Position numbers and translations under genes: made by a program. Positions 25,061 to 36,434 of a stretch of 64,000 bases of DNA are shown here, one piece after another. The DNA is taken from the NCBI RefSeq assembly GCF_000203795.2, contig NW_006281109.1, positions 862,659 through 926,658 on the forward strand, read 5' to 3'. The DNA is from Batrachochytrium dendrobatidis JAM81. Taxonomy: Eukaryota; Chytridiomycota; Chytridiomycetes; Rhizophydiales. Numbering within the stretch: position 1 is the stretch's first letter; the number at the start of each line of letters is the position of its first letter. Below the pieces are notes generated by a model that was given only the letters and a program-made list of their open reading frames with translations, searched no databases and was not told the origin of the DNA.

Positions 25061-25831
25061 CACAAGAGTTAGTTTATCAATGTATTCAAGACATTCCAAC
25101 TAGACGAATACAACAAAGAGATATAGCAAGGGTTATAGTCATGACAGGAATAAACACTCAAAAACGGTATTCTTTGTTAAAGGAAATCTGTGCATTAGAG
25201 TATGACAGCAGTATTGTATAAAGACTAGACCATCCAACTGTTCAGCCAGATAATTGTTGAATTGAGCAACTGAACTTGATACTGACTGTAATCTTGCATC
25301 TCAACAAGAGTTTGAATTCATACTTCAACTCATGCATTCTAAAGAATGTTCTGACAAGAGTCGACTCACAGTTCTCAATACTTGTCGCAACCACTCTCGA
25401 ACTGAGCTCGACATGCTTCAAATAATTCAATAAAAGTCGGCGAATTAGTCCGTCTTCACGCAAAACTTTCGAGTTTTTGAATGTAAAAACAGTTTGAAAT
25501 GTGTTGCTCGTCTTGAGAAATCGATTCGATTGCGTTTGTACAATTCAATCATTGACGTCACTCTGAATGAACGAACTTGTCGTTCATTCAGAGTGACTGT
25601 TTTCAATCTTGTAGAATCTCATATGTTCTAGTTTAAACATGCAATTCTACACGTTAATCATCAGATTGTTGAACCAAAAGAGTTTACTTGATTTATCATT
25701 CCATAACATTGGTATTCTTATCGAGTCTTGTAGCACATTAATGAATTCATTGATGTGTTGGCAATTTTGGTCTGTTGTATTATGTATTGTCAAATTAGTG
25801 TGAAATCCAATCTTTTGTTCATTTTTGGAAA
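25061..25831. other. Gene-poor intergenic region containing a long perfect hairpin
   Basis: About 770 bp between the 5' end of VPS23 and the 3' end of TOM40. The only structured feature is the 18 bp stem hairpin at 25557-25597, listed separately. A 73-codon minus ORF (25242-25463) has no protein-like character. Confidence 0.4.
25557..25597. repeat. Perfect inverted repeat, 18 bp stem with 5 nt loop
   Basis: GTCACTCTGAATGAACGA at 25557-25574 is followed by the loop ACTTG and then by its exact reverse complement at 25580-25597. It lies 235 bp beyond the TOM40 stop and about 500 bp upstream of VPS23. Either strand of RNA would fold into the same strong hairpin. Its role is unknown. Confidence 0.9.
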
Positions 25832-27511
25832 TCAGGCTTCAAAAGTGAACCCAAATCCAACACGACCAGCACTACCACGAGCGTAATCAATCTCTCCACA
25901 TAGCTGTATACAAGTCATATAGTTAGTAGTTGGAAATACATGTAAAGAGTACAATGCATGGTTTTACCTGGAGACTGATACCAGGAGCAATCTTTTCTTC
26001 CAAGACAGCCGAGACTTGTCCATGAGAGCTTACCATTGCACGAATAGTAGTAAACACTGTATCCACCTTGAATCCAACAGATGCCATACCCTCTCGACGA
26101 CCAGGTGTACGATCACCTGCACGTAAAGTTGAAGGTGTCATGAGCAATTGAAGTTCAGATCCAACCTCCAATCGCTGGTTGATACGTCTCCAGTAAGTCG
26201 AGCTAAACACACCAACACTGGGCATCCATGTAGCAGTAAATACTTGTGTTGGGTCCTTGGGATTGATGGGCATGTATGGGGATGGAGCACCAGGTGGAAC
26301 AGACAGTGGAGTGGGCAATACAGATGGAGGCGGTGCGTATCTAAAGGCAAACGCAAGAGACGGGTCTTCCAAATCTGGTGTAGGTCTTTGATAGGTCAAT
26401 TCTGCACCCAATGCAATGGATTTCGAAATAGATTGCAAGTAAGAGAGTGTATAAGTTCCGGTAATGCTAGTCTCAAAAGTAGATTCTGGCTTGGTGGACC
26501 ACGAAGGTCGCGAATCAATCAGATTGGCATTACTGCATTTAGCATTTAATGACCAGTCCAAATCGTGGTGATCGTGCTCAAGTTGAATCATATTGTTGGC
26601 ACCCTGAGCACTCAACAAGGCTTGTAGTTTTGAGGTTGATGTGATCTTGGGCATCTCTGGCATGACAGGTGGAGTAGGATGTTCGGTGCTATTAGCATGC
26701 TCGTGCAGAGGAGGCTGAGGAGGCGATGGCAGTGGAATCCAATTGTATTGACCACGAGCACTGACAGATCCTTCATGATCCACTTGTCCAACTAAAGCAA
26801 CCTATTTGTAACATTACAGAAATGTCATATTTATAAAAATAATGATCATCCGATGCATAAATCAAGGATTAGAATGATTCATGCCAGTTGAATACAAATG
26901 AATTCAACAAGTAAAACGAGCGTACTTACAGTGGGAGTGGAGTAAGCAGAAGTAAACTGATACGAGGGAGGTTGCTGAGCACTTCCCCATGAGAGAGTGT
27001 GTCCAGTTTGAAAACTCTGGTTATGATGAGAGTGCAATTCGAATCTGGCACCATCAATCATGAACACTGTTGGAAGAACGCCTGATCATCATGATCGCAT
27101 ACAGCAAATGTTAGATTTCATACTATAAATCAAGTCATTCAATATGACTGTTTAAGCCAAATCAATCCACCAGATTGATGCAGAAGCAATCCAATCTATT
27201 TTATAGTATTAAACATCTTGATAGATTCACACATGCGACAAAAACAGATCAAAAGTCCTTGTTTTAAAAATTGAAAAACTAAACCATCCAATTGCACTCT
27301 ACAAGATACAGACTAGAACTGACTCTTGACATGGGATCAATAGCTGTACAACTAGAAAGAAAAAAACTAAAAGATCGGATTCAAACCCAAACTCACCTCT
27401 AACCTCTTTATGAAGAGACTCGTAGTTTCCAGGACTAGGAAGATTCAAACTCTTTCGCATTTCTGCATATTTGTCCAACAGTCCCCAGAATGAGTTTGAG
27501 ATTGCTGCCAT
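25832..27511 (-). CDS. TOM40: TOM40, mitochondrial outer membrane import channel
   Basis: The ATG at 27511 starts MAAISNSFWGLLDKYAEMRK, and about five exons end at 25832 with VGFGFTFEA. Motifs of the porin_3/Tom40 family are PSPGNYESLHKEVR (N-terminal helix region), DGARFELHSHHNQSFQTGHT, LSWGSAQQPPSYQFTSAY, VALVGQVDHEGSVSARGQYN, TFETSITGTYTLSYLQSISK, SIALGAELTYQRP, TATWMPSVGVFSSTYWRRIN and LEVGSELQLL, plus the last strands, which include GMASVGFKVDTVFTTIRAMV. Tom40 forms the beta-barrel pore of the TOM complex. Two Pro-rich insertions (PPLHEHANSTEHPTPPVMPE; APPPSVLPTPLSVPPGAPSP) enlarge loops compared with yeast Tom40. Confidence 0.92.
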
Positions 27512-27886
27512 TATCACTTTTGCAAGTCTGTTGAACTGCTGATAATTAAAGGAAAACCAAAAAAGAATTTCAAATTATTTTGCTCATAATTCACTGTTTG
27601 CCCATAATTTACAGCCAAATTCGTAAAACATTAAATAAGGGTCAGTTTCATGACATGTTTGCTGTCAATTTGTAACATGAAAACATTCAATTCTAATATC
27701 TGAATCAAGTGATTGTACAATGACAATCTTGATTTAAAACTATGATTTGTATTTTATAATGACATTGTGTGCATCAAGTCGATTTTCAATAGAAAAGTGT
27801 AAACATTTGATCATTATTCCAAAAAGTGTTTTGTTTTTTACGTGAATCTCATTTTAATCTAAAAAGACATTCCATCTAAATGGACA
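27512..27886. other. Intergenic region between TOM40 and the aspartyl protease
   Basis: About 375 bp of AT-rich sequence, holding the TOM40 promoter side and the protease 3' flank. Nothing else is seen. Confidence 0.35.
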
Positions 27887-29536
27887 TCAGCACAAAAACA
27901 AGTATCCGGCAGCCAATAAAGTCAACACAGTCAGACTATACACTCTAGATCTTTCACTATGGTTCCTGGATTTGGGTGAAACGATTGCAACAGCAGCATC
28001 ATTGCCAGTTTGAGTTGTAGAAAACCCAATTTTGAATTTTTTATGATCAAATACTGTATATCTGAAGCGCATAAACCCAACACCTAGAAGAGGCGTAGAG
28101 TTGGGACGATCAGAAGTGGTAAACAGGATAATACAGTACTGACGGAATTTAAAGTACTGTTCTTCTGGCATGATTTTAATATCTACTCCTGCCAATGTGA
28201 GTATGATGGGTGAAAGGTTTGGGACTGCATTGCAGTCGAACGCATACGTGCCTGTACCATCTATATCTTTAGCTTGAAAATGAATAGCATTTAAAGGATC
28301 AAACATGAATCTAGGAAGAAAGTTGTAAGTAGAGCCACTATCAATGATGATGAGTGGAGGACTAAAGAGATCCTTTTGAGTTGGAACAATTTTAGAGCCA
28401 TCTCTTAGAGTGATGTTGGTTAATGGAATACTCCAATGTCTGCCATTTGCAAGCATAGCAGGAAACCTAATAACCAATTGAAAGCCATGAGTCAATGCAA
28501 GAATCCAATTTTAATACCATTTCAACTCACCAACGAATGTCTCCCTTGAATAGACTTGGGTCTACTCCACCAACAGTCACTACACCAGATTGAACGTGAC
28601 CATCTACTAGACTGGACGAATTGTACCAAAATGAAACCTGTGAAGCAGCAAACGCCTTGTTGGTATCAAGCATTGAAAACACACTCGTCGGCTCCATCAC
28701 ACTTGGTGGCGCAAGCCCAATGATTCCGTCGTGAAGTGGAGTGTTGGAAGTGATGGAATTGGCAAGACAAAGCTGTTGGTTGGGAATGCTTAAACCACCG
28801 ATTGAAAGAATGTCTTGACCAACATTACATGTGACGGCAGTGCCATCAGCATATGTGAATGGTTTATAAGTGGAATTGACCAAAGAGAATGATGAACTAG
28901 AATCAAGTTAGTGAATGACAGTCTCAACTCAAGCAATTCACTATTTTAAACTCACCTTGATGAAGGTGTGAATGTAGCCATTGTAGGCTGTCCACAGTTA
29001 TTTCCTCCAACACATGCATTGGATCGTAACCAAAACACTGCAGATCCAGTATCAAAGTGCACTACAAAATCCTTTGGTGGGGTTCCAACTTGGATTGTAG
29101 AAACCAACTAGTATATTCAATAGTGAATACCAATAGTGAATACCAATGATTGAATCGTAAATATACGTATACACGATGGTGCACAGCATCGAGTTTTGTT
29201 AGACTTGATACAAGTTTCAATTCAAACTTACAATCTGAGCTGCTGCCATGGAGCCCAAACTCACAATCCCATTATCAACCATTCTCGCTCCAGTCAACGA
29301 AGGTGCTCTATTGACAATCTGTGACATTCGTCCCATTGTAGCTACCTTGACTTGTATACTGAAATGAAATGTCAATCATTAGATTACTACCAGAACATGA
29401 TCATACTATTGACTTACTTGAAAGAATCAGGACTTTTACTAGACAATCGACTAATGTCTTTGGGATAGAATGCATTGCTCAATACAACACAGATAGCTAA
29501 ACTAGCAATCCTTAACAGCAGTCTTGCCATGACCAT
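27887..29536 (-). CDS. Secreted or GPI-anchored aspartyl protease (pepsin family A1)
   Basis: The ATG at 29536 opens a signal peptide (MVMARLLLRIASLAICVVLS). A propeptide-like segment follows, and then the first active-site motif VHFDTGSAVFWLRSNACVGG. The flap region and core include FTYADGTAVTCNVGQDILSI, LHDGIIGLAPPS and SGVVTVGGVDPSLFKGDIRW. The second active-site motif is LIIIDSGSTYNFLPR (DSGS where DTGT/DTGS is usual, which is compatible with activity). The domain ends LLGVGFMRFRYTVFDHKKF with a pepsin-like GFS segment. The C-terminus is hydrophobic after a small polar stretch (SLTVLTLLAAGYLFLC), as in GPI-anchored yapsins. Chytrids related to Batrachochytrium carry expanded sets of such proteases. 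Whether this one is extracellular is inferred. Confidence 0.9.
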
Positions 29537-29864
29537 TGTAAGTTTTTGATGGAGTTGGTTGGCGTTTGATTGATTGACTCAACCCTCAAGTCACATGACT
29601 CTTCAAGTAACTCTTCACAACACAATTGGTGCCATCAGATTGATTGCAATGCTTTTTGGATTCTTTAGTTGATTGTTTCTTGTATGAATTCTTGCATAAC
29701 AAGTGTTTTCATTTGTTTTAATCAACTCATTTGTTCAATATCCAACTCTTGATTACAAGTGATTTACGTGAATATAAAACAATAAGTCATGTATTCATGG
29801 TATTTAAATCCAATCCAACTCTAGTAATTTATTATAAATGTTTGAATCTTCAACTTGTAAACAT
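29537..29864. other. Intergenic region
   Basis: About 330 bp upstream of the protease and downstream of the IMP2 gene. No ORF or structured element is seen. Confidence 0.35.
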
Positions 29865-30380
29865 TTAATGTTTATTCAAGTTGCTTCCAATCCGATTTAG
29901 AGGCCAAATCACTCCTAATACTTTACCAAAAACCAATCCTGCTGAAACAGCTCCAAACACTCTTGAATCTTGCTGTTTGATTGGGTTATCTCCTTCGACC
30001 CATACATGTCCTTGTGGAATAATCTGTCGAGTTGATTCAGGTTGGTGTGGTTGAGATTGAAGGTTGGGATGTACAGTATTGGTATTGTGACGGATACCAT
30101 CACCAACTCTTTGAATTCGCTTTACAAGTGTCATGTCAGGATTCAGTGGATGTGTAAAGAGAACAATGGTATTGGATATACACACTCGCCATGGAAATAA
30201 CCATGGTGAAATAAGATCTACTAGAACAATATCATCTGTGTTTTGATGAGATGTTGATTGAAGTGGATTGAGTGTGGGTGACATGGAATCTCCTTTTATA
30301 CGAGCTATAGTTATTACTCGAGTGTTGATGACCATCAATGCCATGATGGGATATGTGATTCTTGCAAGTGTTTTGATCAT
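29865..30380 (-). CDS. IMP2: Mitochondrial inner membrane peptidase subunit 2
   Basis: A single-exon gene of 171 codons with an ATG at 30380. A hydrophobic N-terminal anchor (ITYPIMALMVINTRVITIA) precedes the catalytic Ser motif RIKGDSMSPTLNP. The Lys of the Ser/Lys dyad is in DMTLVKRIQRVGD. The C-terminal box reads IPQGHVWVEGDNPIKQQDSR and VFGAVSAGLVFGKVLGVIWP, matching the VEGD...DSR.FGPV pattern of IMMP2L. The protein is a signal-peptidase-like enzyme that processes inner-membrane and intermembrane-space proteins. It lies only 75 bp downstream of the eIF3c stop in the same orientation. That is very tight spacing, and the gene's promoter must overlap the eIF3c 3' end. Confidence 0.88.
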   Translation of the reverse strand: MIKTLARITYPIMALMVINTRVITIARIKGDSMSPTLNPLQSTSHQNTDDIVLVDLISPWLFPWRVCISNTIVLFTHPLNPDMTLVKRIQRVGDGIRHNTNTVHPNLQSQPHQPESTRQIIPQGHVWVEGDNPIKQQDSRVFGAVSAGLVFGKVLGVIWPLNRIGSNLNKH

Positions 30381-30455
30381 TGAGTTGGAATTATAAAATA
30401 AATTTCATCAAATTCGTGTTTATTGAAAATACTCTTCAAAATGGATTCGTCAGTT

Positions 30456-33400
30456 TTATTTTCCAACTGCTGTTCGGAATCGAAATCCTGATCCTGCACT
30501 TCCACCACGATGACTGCTTGATCCACCTGTATGTCGTCCTGATCCACCCACACGTCCACCACGATGTCCTCCTTGTTGCTCTCGGTGCTGCATATATTCC
30601 CTCTGTTCTTGTAGTCCAAGTGTCACCGATCGAGCTTCAAGAAGCTTTTCATTGGAATCAACAAGCGATGCTACCTTGTCTGCATACACTCCTGCCATAA
30701 ACTCCAATCTCGACATCTCAATGCCTGGTGCGGGTCGGTGGAAAATAATATGTCCACTTTGAGGATCCAACGAGGCATGCAACTCTTCACTAGTCGTCAT
30801 TTTAGACACAATCGCATTGACACGAGACACTTCCAACTCAAACAGCTCTGCTAAGCTAGATAATCCCATGGATTCATAGTATGGTGCATAGGTGAAGATA
30901 TATGTGCGAAGCGATTCTTCCTGAATACTCTTGGCTAGAGTTTCTTTGGCTTTTTCTGCATTCGACAGCAGGTCCCAGATCTTGATGTGATTAATATAGT
31001 CACGACAGCTTTTCCAGTCGCCTGCTGCCATAGATTTGGCTGCTGCCATAATATGGTCACGCACATTTTCAGGTGGTCCAATAAAAATCTGTCGGTCGTT
31101 GAAATCAAGCATACGGCGGAACGCCTTGCTGGTGACTTTACGTCGAGACTCGTGCGCGTGAAGTGCCATATTCGGTACTTCAAGAAGCATAGAGGATACC
31201 AAATATACACACTCAAGAAGCTCCAGATTGACATGCATGTGAAAAGGCAGTTGACGCTGTCGCTCCATTCGCTCTTGCTCCGCTGTCTTTTCAGCTGCAT
31301 ATTTGGGTTGCTGAATGCCCTGGGCCAACAGCTCTCGTGTCTTTCCAGAAGATGCAATATCCTGCAATGCTGTCGCTGCATCACGGAATAGACCTGCACG
31401 GAAGGCACAGAGTCCAATCTGCACCATGGTACGGTTGAACAAGACTTGCATATGAATATCTGTCTGAGAAATGGTCTCTTGTACATGACTCATGAGAATC
31501 ATATCGCGTGCTTCGTGGTAGTGGTCGTGAAGTGCCAGGTGATAGACATGACACAAGAGGGCTCGAGTACGAATACGGCCAATAGAGGATTTGTACAGAC
31601 CACGGCAAAGAACTGAAACTAAATCCACAGGGCTTTCAAGAATTTTAACAAGTTCAGGATACACTTTACGAACAGAATCTTCAACTGTTTTGATCACAAC
31701 ATCCGGCTTGTTGTACAAGTGTTCCACTCGACGCATCGTCATCAAATCAATGTTTTCACTGCTAGCCTTGGTGACTTCTGCATACTTGACAGCACAAACA
31801 ATCGATGCGTACAAGGTGGTTTCGTCACGCAAACGGTCAATGTACTCGGTGCTATGAGGATCAATGCTTTGAAGACTTTTGGTAAATTCATCGTCAAGAC
31901 GATCAACAAAAGAAGTAATATGGCCAGGAAGAACAACAGATTGACCAGCAGTAATGTGTCTATCACGGATATGCTCTGGAACTGTGTCTTGATCAGGATC
32001 TTCTTCAATCACATTCAACGAAAGAGTAATGTGAGGGTTTTCGTCCAACAAGCGCACCAAGTCTTTGATTTCTTCAAGAGCCTTGTTCCACATGGAAGAA
32101 GACATGAATCCAGAAATTGGAACATAGTCAAAGCGAGCAGGAATAAGCGCAGTAAGTACGCGAATCTTTTGGTAAGGTGTAACTGCAATTTCAAGGAGTT
32201 GCATTAGAGTTTCAACCTGAGCCAGTTTATCGGTGCTCTAGATCAGCGATATAAACAGTCGAGTTTTACATGAGTGACAAATGGTTTAGTAAAACGCAAT
32301 CAGATATATTGAGTATAATGCTACACCATTCAAGTATCGATAAACATACTTTTTTTCCACGAGCCTCCAAAACCTCTGTAAGCTTGGTAAAAAGACCTTC
32401 GGGAGAAAGATCAATGAGCTTTCCTCCTTTTCCAACAAGCGTAAAGGATTCGTTTCCAGAGCCGGTAGGCTCACCCTTGCCCTCAGCTTCCTTTTCAATA
32501 CGTCTAGCATCGCGTGCTTTGAGAGTACTTTTAATGGCTTCTTCTGCCTCGGCTTCAGACTCTTCTTCATCAACAGGAGCCTACAAGTATAAGATCTAGA
32601 AGCATTAGCAACCAATGATTTAAAACAAGTAAACAGCAACCATTGTCACTAGTAAAAATACGTACAGCTCTAAACTCTGCAATCTGCTGTTCGTATGTCT
32701 TGGTGGTCTTTTTAATTTTTTGCTTCATGGCATTTAAAGCCTTGGCAATGGTAGCATTCATCTTTTTTGTAGACTCTTTGCTTGATAGCGAATTCTTGAT
32801 AAAATCATCGATTTGAACAAGAGAACGAGAAACAAAGCGGGGGAGGCCTTCTTGCTGGATAATGGCATTTGATTTAATAATGGCCTTGATAAGACGATCA
32901 AATTCTGTATAGTTGGACAAGAGTTAGTATGCAAGATGGTAAAAAAGTTGATAAAATTCCAATCTTGGCTATAACCAATGTATTGGCCAAAAACCTCGAC
33001 TGGAATGGCAGCAAGTTCAAGTCAGTCAACACCGCATGATTCGTGCATCTCGACTCCATGTATGCACTTGCAGCAGTGAATAAAGCACAGTAGAATACAA
33101 ATTGCCATCACAGATATTTCAAACCAATGACATGCACATTAGTAAGATGAGGAACAGCAACTCACCATTCTGAATGCTGATCCAGTCACTGGATTTCTTG
33201 GCACTATGCATGGCAGCAACAGCACTGCGCATTTCACCAAACTTTTTATCACGAGCAGATCGGATAGTCTTTTTGGCATCGCTATCATCCGAATCAACAC
33301 TGTCGCCATCGCTGTCATCGTCCATATCATCAGAATCTGAGTCTGAGGAATCCGAGTCAGATCCTTCAGTTTTTGCCCATTTACTACGACCAGTCAATGC

Positions 33401-33544
33401 GGGTTTCTTTGTGGTGGAAGCAACTGGAGCATCTGAGCCCGAGTCAGATCCTTCATCAGTTTCTGATTGATCAGTGACTGAATCTTCTGAGAAATCATTG
33501 CTGGCATCATCCGAGTCCGATGCAGCACGAAAGAAACGAGACAT
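30456..33544 (-). CDS. NIP1: Translation initiation factor eIF3 subunit C (Nip1)
   Basis: The ATG at 33544 starts MSRFFRAASDSDDASNDFSE. A Ser/Asp/Glu-rich acidic region follows (SDSDSSDSDSDDMDDDSDGD), then a segment beginning EFDRLIKAIIKSNAIIQQEG, then the main 582-codon exon 30456-32204. The core shows the eIF3c landmarks LSLNVIEEDPDQDT, YIDRLRDETTLYASIVCAVK, RARLLCHVYHLALHDHYHEA-type helices, QVLFNRTMVQIGLCAFRAGL, RQLPFHMHVNLELLECVYLV and the PCI domain with TYIFTYAPYYESMGLSSLAE. It ends in a Gly/Arg/Ser-rich tail (GGHRGGRVGGSG). Length and order are as in other eIF3c proteins. The subunit bridges eIF1, eIF5 and the 40S ribosome in the cytosol. Four coding exons are seen. Confidence 0.95.
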
Positions 33545-33990
33545 GGTAGCAAAAGTAGTTGAATTGGGTAGTTGGATGCTTCCTTTAAATGAGTTGTTTG
33601 CTCTGAATGCTTCTCAGATGTTTCTCTTTTGAATACTTTAAGCGCTTCTCAGATGTTTTTCTGAATACTTTGAGCGCTTTAAATAATTTGTTGCTGAAAA
33701 TATTCAAAATGTTTTTCTTGTCACGCGGCTTGAAATTCGTTTTTGTCAAAAGAAAATTCACACATCACGTGAATTGCCTCAACTCACTTTTGATGTCAAA
33801 ATCATTTCTGCTGTTGAAACACTCAATCGTTTATTTTTGGTATTGTTTCATTCTCAAAGTCAAATTATTCAAAATATTCGTTCAAATTGGATTGTTACTT
33901 TCAATATCAGCTAATGCGACATTTTAGACTGATTTGAATCTACACGTTTACGTATTTGGCTCGTTGATTCTAGAGTTGGTTTTGTAATGA
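33545..33990. promoter_or_regulatory. eIF3c upstream region with an imperfect tandem repeat
   Basis: About 445 bp between divergent-facing ends. At 33604-33675 a unit of about 40 bp is repeated imperfectly (GCTTCTCAGATGTTT ... GAATACTTTRAGCGC). No credible ORF is present on either strand; the plus ORF 33607-33927 is Phe/Leu-rich and low in complexity. Confidence 0.4.
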
Positions 33991-36102
33991 CTAATTAGCA
34001 TGTTCATCCATCGCATCATTTGTACGTGGTGGGTTAAAAACATGCTTTTTTTCATCTTGTAAATCATGTTTCTGATCAGACAACGTGCTAGAATCAATAC
34101 TTGGAATGGTGGCTAGACCTAAACCTGTCGATGTTAGTGTCTTTTGAAAGTAAATAGGAAGTGGTGCCGACACGGTCAAATCCAATCCATCTCGAAACCA
34201 GTCTTTGATACTAAGCTGATACAAATGCAAATGAAGTGGTACTTTTTTCCAATCCGACACGTGCGCCTATGCATATACATGTCTTGTAAATACATGGTAC
34301 ATTTAGAATGCAGAGTAGTGTCAGATATTTAACACTCACTTTAAAGTTTTTCAAACACCCCTGTCCATACTTGTAATCTCCAACAATAAATGATCCAAGA
34401 GCATCTGCACAGTGTAATCGCAGCTGATGCTTTCTTCCAGTTGTGGGTTCCAGACACACCAGTGATGTCTTGTAGTTTTGAGAATCATGAACCAAGTGGT
34501 CAATTAACAGCTAAACTTGAAAAATAAACCGTCAATATACACTTACCAATGGATTAGATTGCAACAGTGTGACTTTGGTTACTGCTTTTTTAACTGGATC
34601 GCCATTCGTAGACATTTGTTTTGGAATACCATCGTCTTTTAATACATGATTCAAAAATACACGAGTCAGTATCCTATAATTTCATAGCACAAATCACTAG
34701 ATTGCCAAATGTTTAAACTCACGCCATTCAACAAGATCCATCCTCTCGTGCGGTGCTTCACGACCGTTACTGACAATTCCCGAAACGATTTTATGCTGAC
34801 CACCATCTTTAAAGTTTGAATGGTCTAAAAGCGTAGGCGTCAACAAAGCCAGATACTATTTAAATAAAACACGCATTTAATCAACTCATCTTGGCATACA
34901 CTCATGCCACATAAATAGGATTACTTTTCGTGATATCCGCCCTTCCTGGCGAAACATGGCAGATACTCGTGCAGCCGATTCTTTGGTTCGAGCAATAATC
35001 ATTGCTCCAGATGTATTCTAAATTTAAACGATAACCAGTATAAACTAGTTGGTAATCAAACGTTTGTAGTAAAATGTAGGTTTGCTTAAACTCACTTTAT
35101 CAAGTCGATGAACCAAACGAAGCGTTTTGGATTTATCTGTTTCCAAATGCGAAATAAGCTTGTCCAGATGCATATCAATTTTTGAACCACCTACATTGTA
35201 TAATAAACTCATCATCAGATATAGTTTAAATCAAGCACTAAACCTTTACAATTACCTTGTGAAGCTAGTCCATGTTCCTTATCAATTACGTATATGTGCT
35301 GGTCTTTATATAGAATACGCATTTTGAGTTTTTTAATTGCATCCTAGTCATTTATAGAAATGTATCTCAATATACGCATTCAATACAACCACTTGATATT
35401 GACAAAAGCAAATCGGTTTACCTCGGTATCATTCTGCTCAGTTTTGTCACCATGCGGTTTGGTTGCATACGCAACATGTACAACATCGCCTGTATGCAGA
35501 ATGCCTTTGGGCGAAATCCGAACGTGCTCTGCATGTGCAGATCCAGTTACCCAGACTAAATTTGCATTGATCTTTTCTCGAATTTTTAATGTATTCATCA
35601 AAGTCATTTTACCAAGAAACTTGGCGAGTGTCAGTAAATGACAGGCTTCGTTCACCACGAATTGTTTTTCAAACATATTGGTTTTTATACTAGTTGGAAC
35701 ATATTTTTTGTTTGTCGGTCTTTTTTTGTCTGGAGTCAGTTTGGACAAGCGACTTGAAATGCGCTTTGGTAATGCTGGAGGTAATCTACCAGACGCTGTA
35801 CTCGCTGATTTCAATGCAGGTGCGATTTTAGCCCATCTTTCCGCTGATCGTTTTGACATGGACGCTGGTGGATTATAAACTCCTTTAACTAGATCAAATG
35901 GAGACTTGGAAGCGTTTTTGGGTAATGATTTGGAAGACTTGTGTCGAATTTGAGTTGATTGCAATGGATAGTTGTGAGTTGTTTTATTCATGCCAAGGGT
36001 GATTGATGCAAACGATTTGAATTGTAAATCCAGTTTCAAACTTGCTGTATATTGACGAAATACACATTTACAATGTATCCGATGCATGAGTGTATTCAAC
36101 AT
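33991..36102 (-). CDS. RluA-family RNA pseudouridine synthase, probably mitochondrial (RPUSD-like)
   Basis: The ATG at 36102 starts a basic, Ser-rich presequence (MLNTLMHRIHCKCVFRQYTA). An S4-like RNA-binding segment is seen around VRISPKGILHTGDVVHVAYA. Catalytic-domain motifs follow: MRILYKDQHIYVIDKEHGL with ASQGG, TLRLVHRLDKNTSGAMIIAR (the Asp of HRLD is the catalytic residue), TKESAARVSAMFRQEGRISR and, late in the domain, LVCLEPTTGRKHQLRLHCAD followed by GSFIVGDYKYG. These enzymes isomerise uridine in rRNA or tRNA. The targeting call is inferred from the N-terminus. About eight exons. The C-terminal 90 residues are hydrophilic and poorly conserved. Confidence 0.85.
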
Positions 36103-36434
36103 CCTGATTATCTAATATAAATGTTTTCAGTAAATCCAATTTTTTGACTTTTAATCATGAGCCCATCACGTGTTCATTTACAGTTCAAATAGCATATTGA
36201 TGATATAGCTGTATTCACGCCAAATGGACCGCTACATACGAGTGTAACCAATACTTGACTATTGTTTATTCCAGAGCAGTTATTGAAATAAATACACAAG
36301 TGTTTCATTTTACGTGAGTATTGATAAATCAATTAGATAATGGTATTCAATTTTCAAAATATATTTAGTTTATATGAATCAAGAGTCTGGCTTTTGAAAC
36401 CAAACAGTTGGGAATAGTAATAGACGATGATGAA
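36103..36434. other. Intergenic region
   Basis: About 330 bp between the RB 3' end and the pseudouridine synthase 5' end. AT-rich, with no ORF or structured element seen. Confidence 0.35.

Noticed and set aside
25242..25463. Minus-strand frame of 73 codons
   Set aside because: No ATG-led conserved segment, no splice partners and composition like random AT-rich DNA.
30987..32207. Plus-strand frames of up to 162 codons
   Set aside because: They are antisense to the eIF3c main exon and follow its codon structure.
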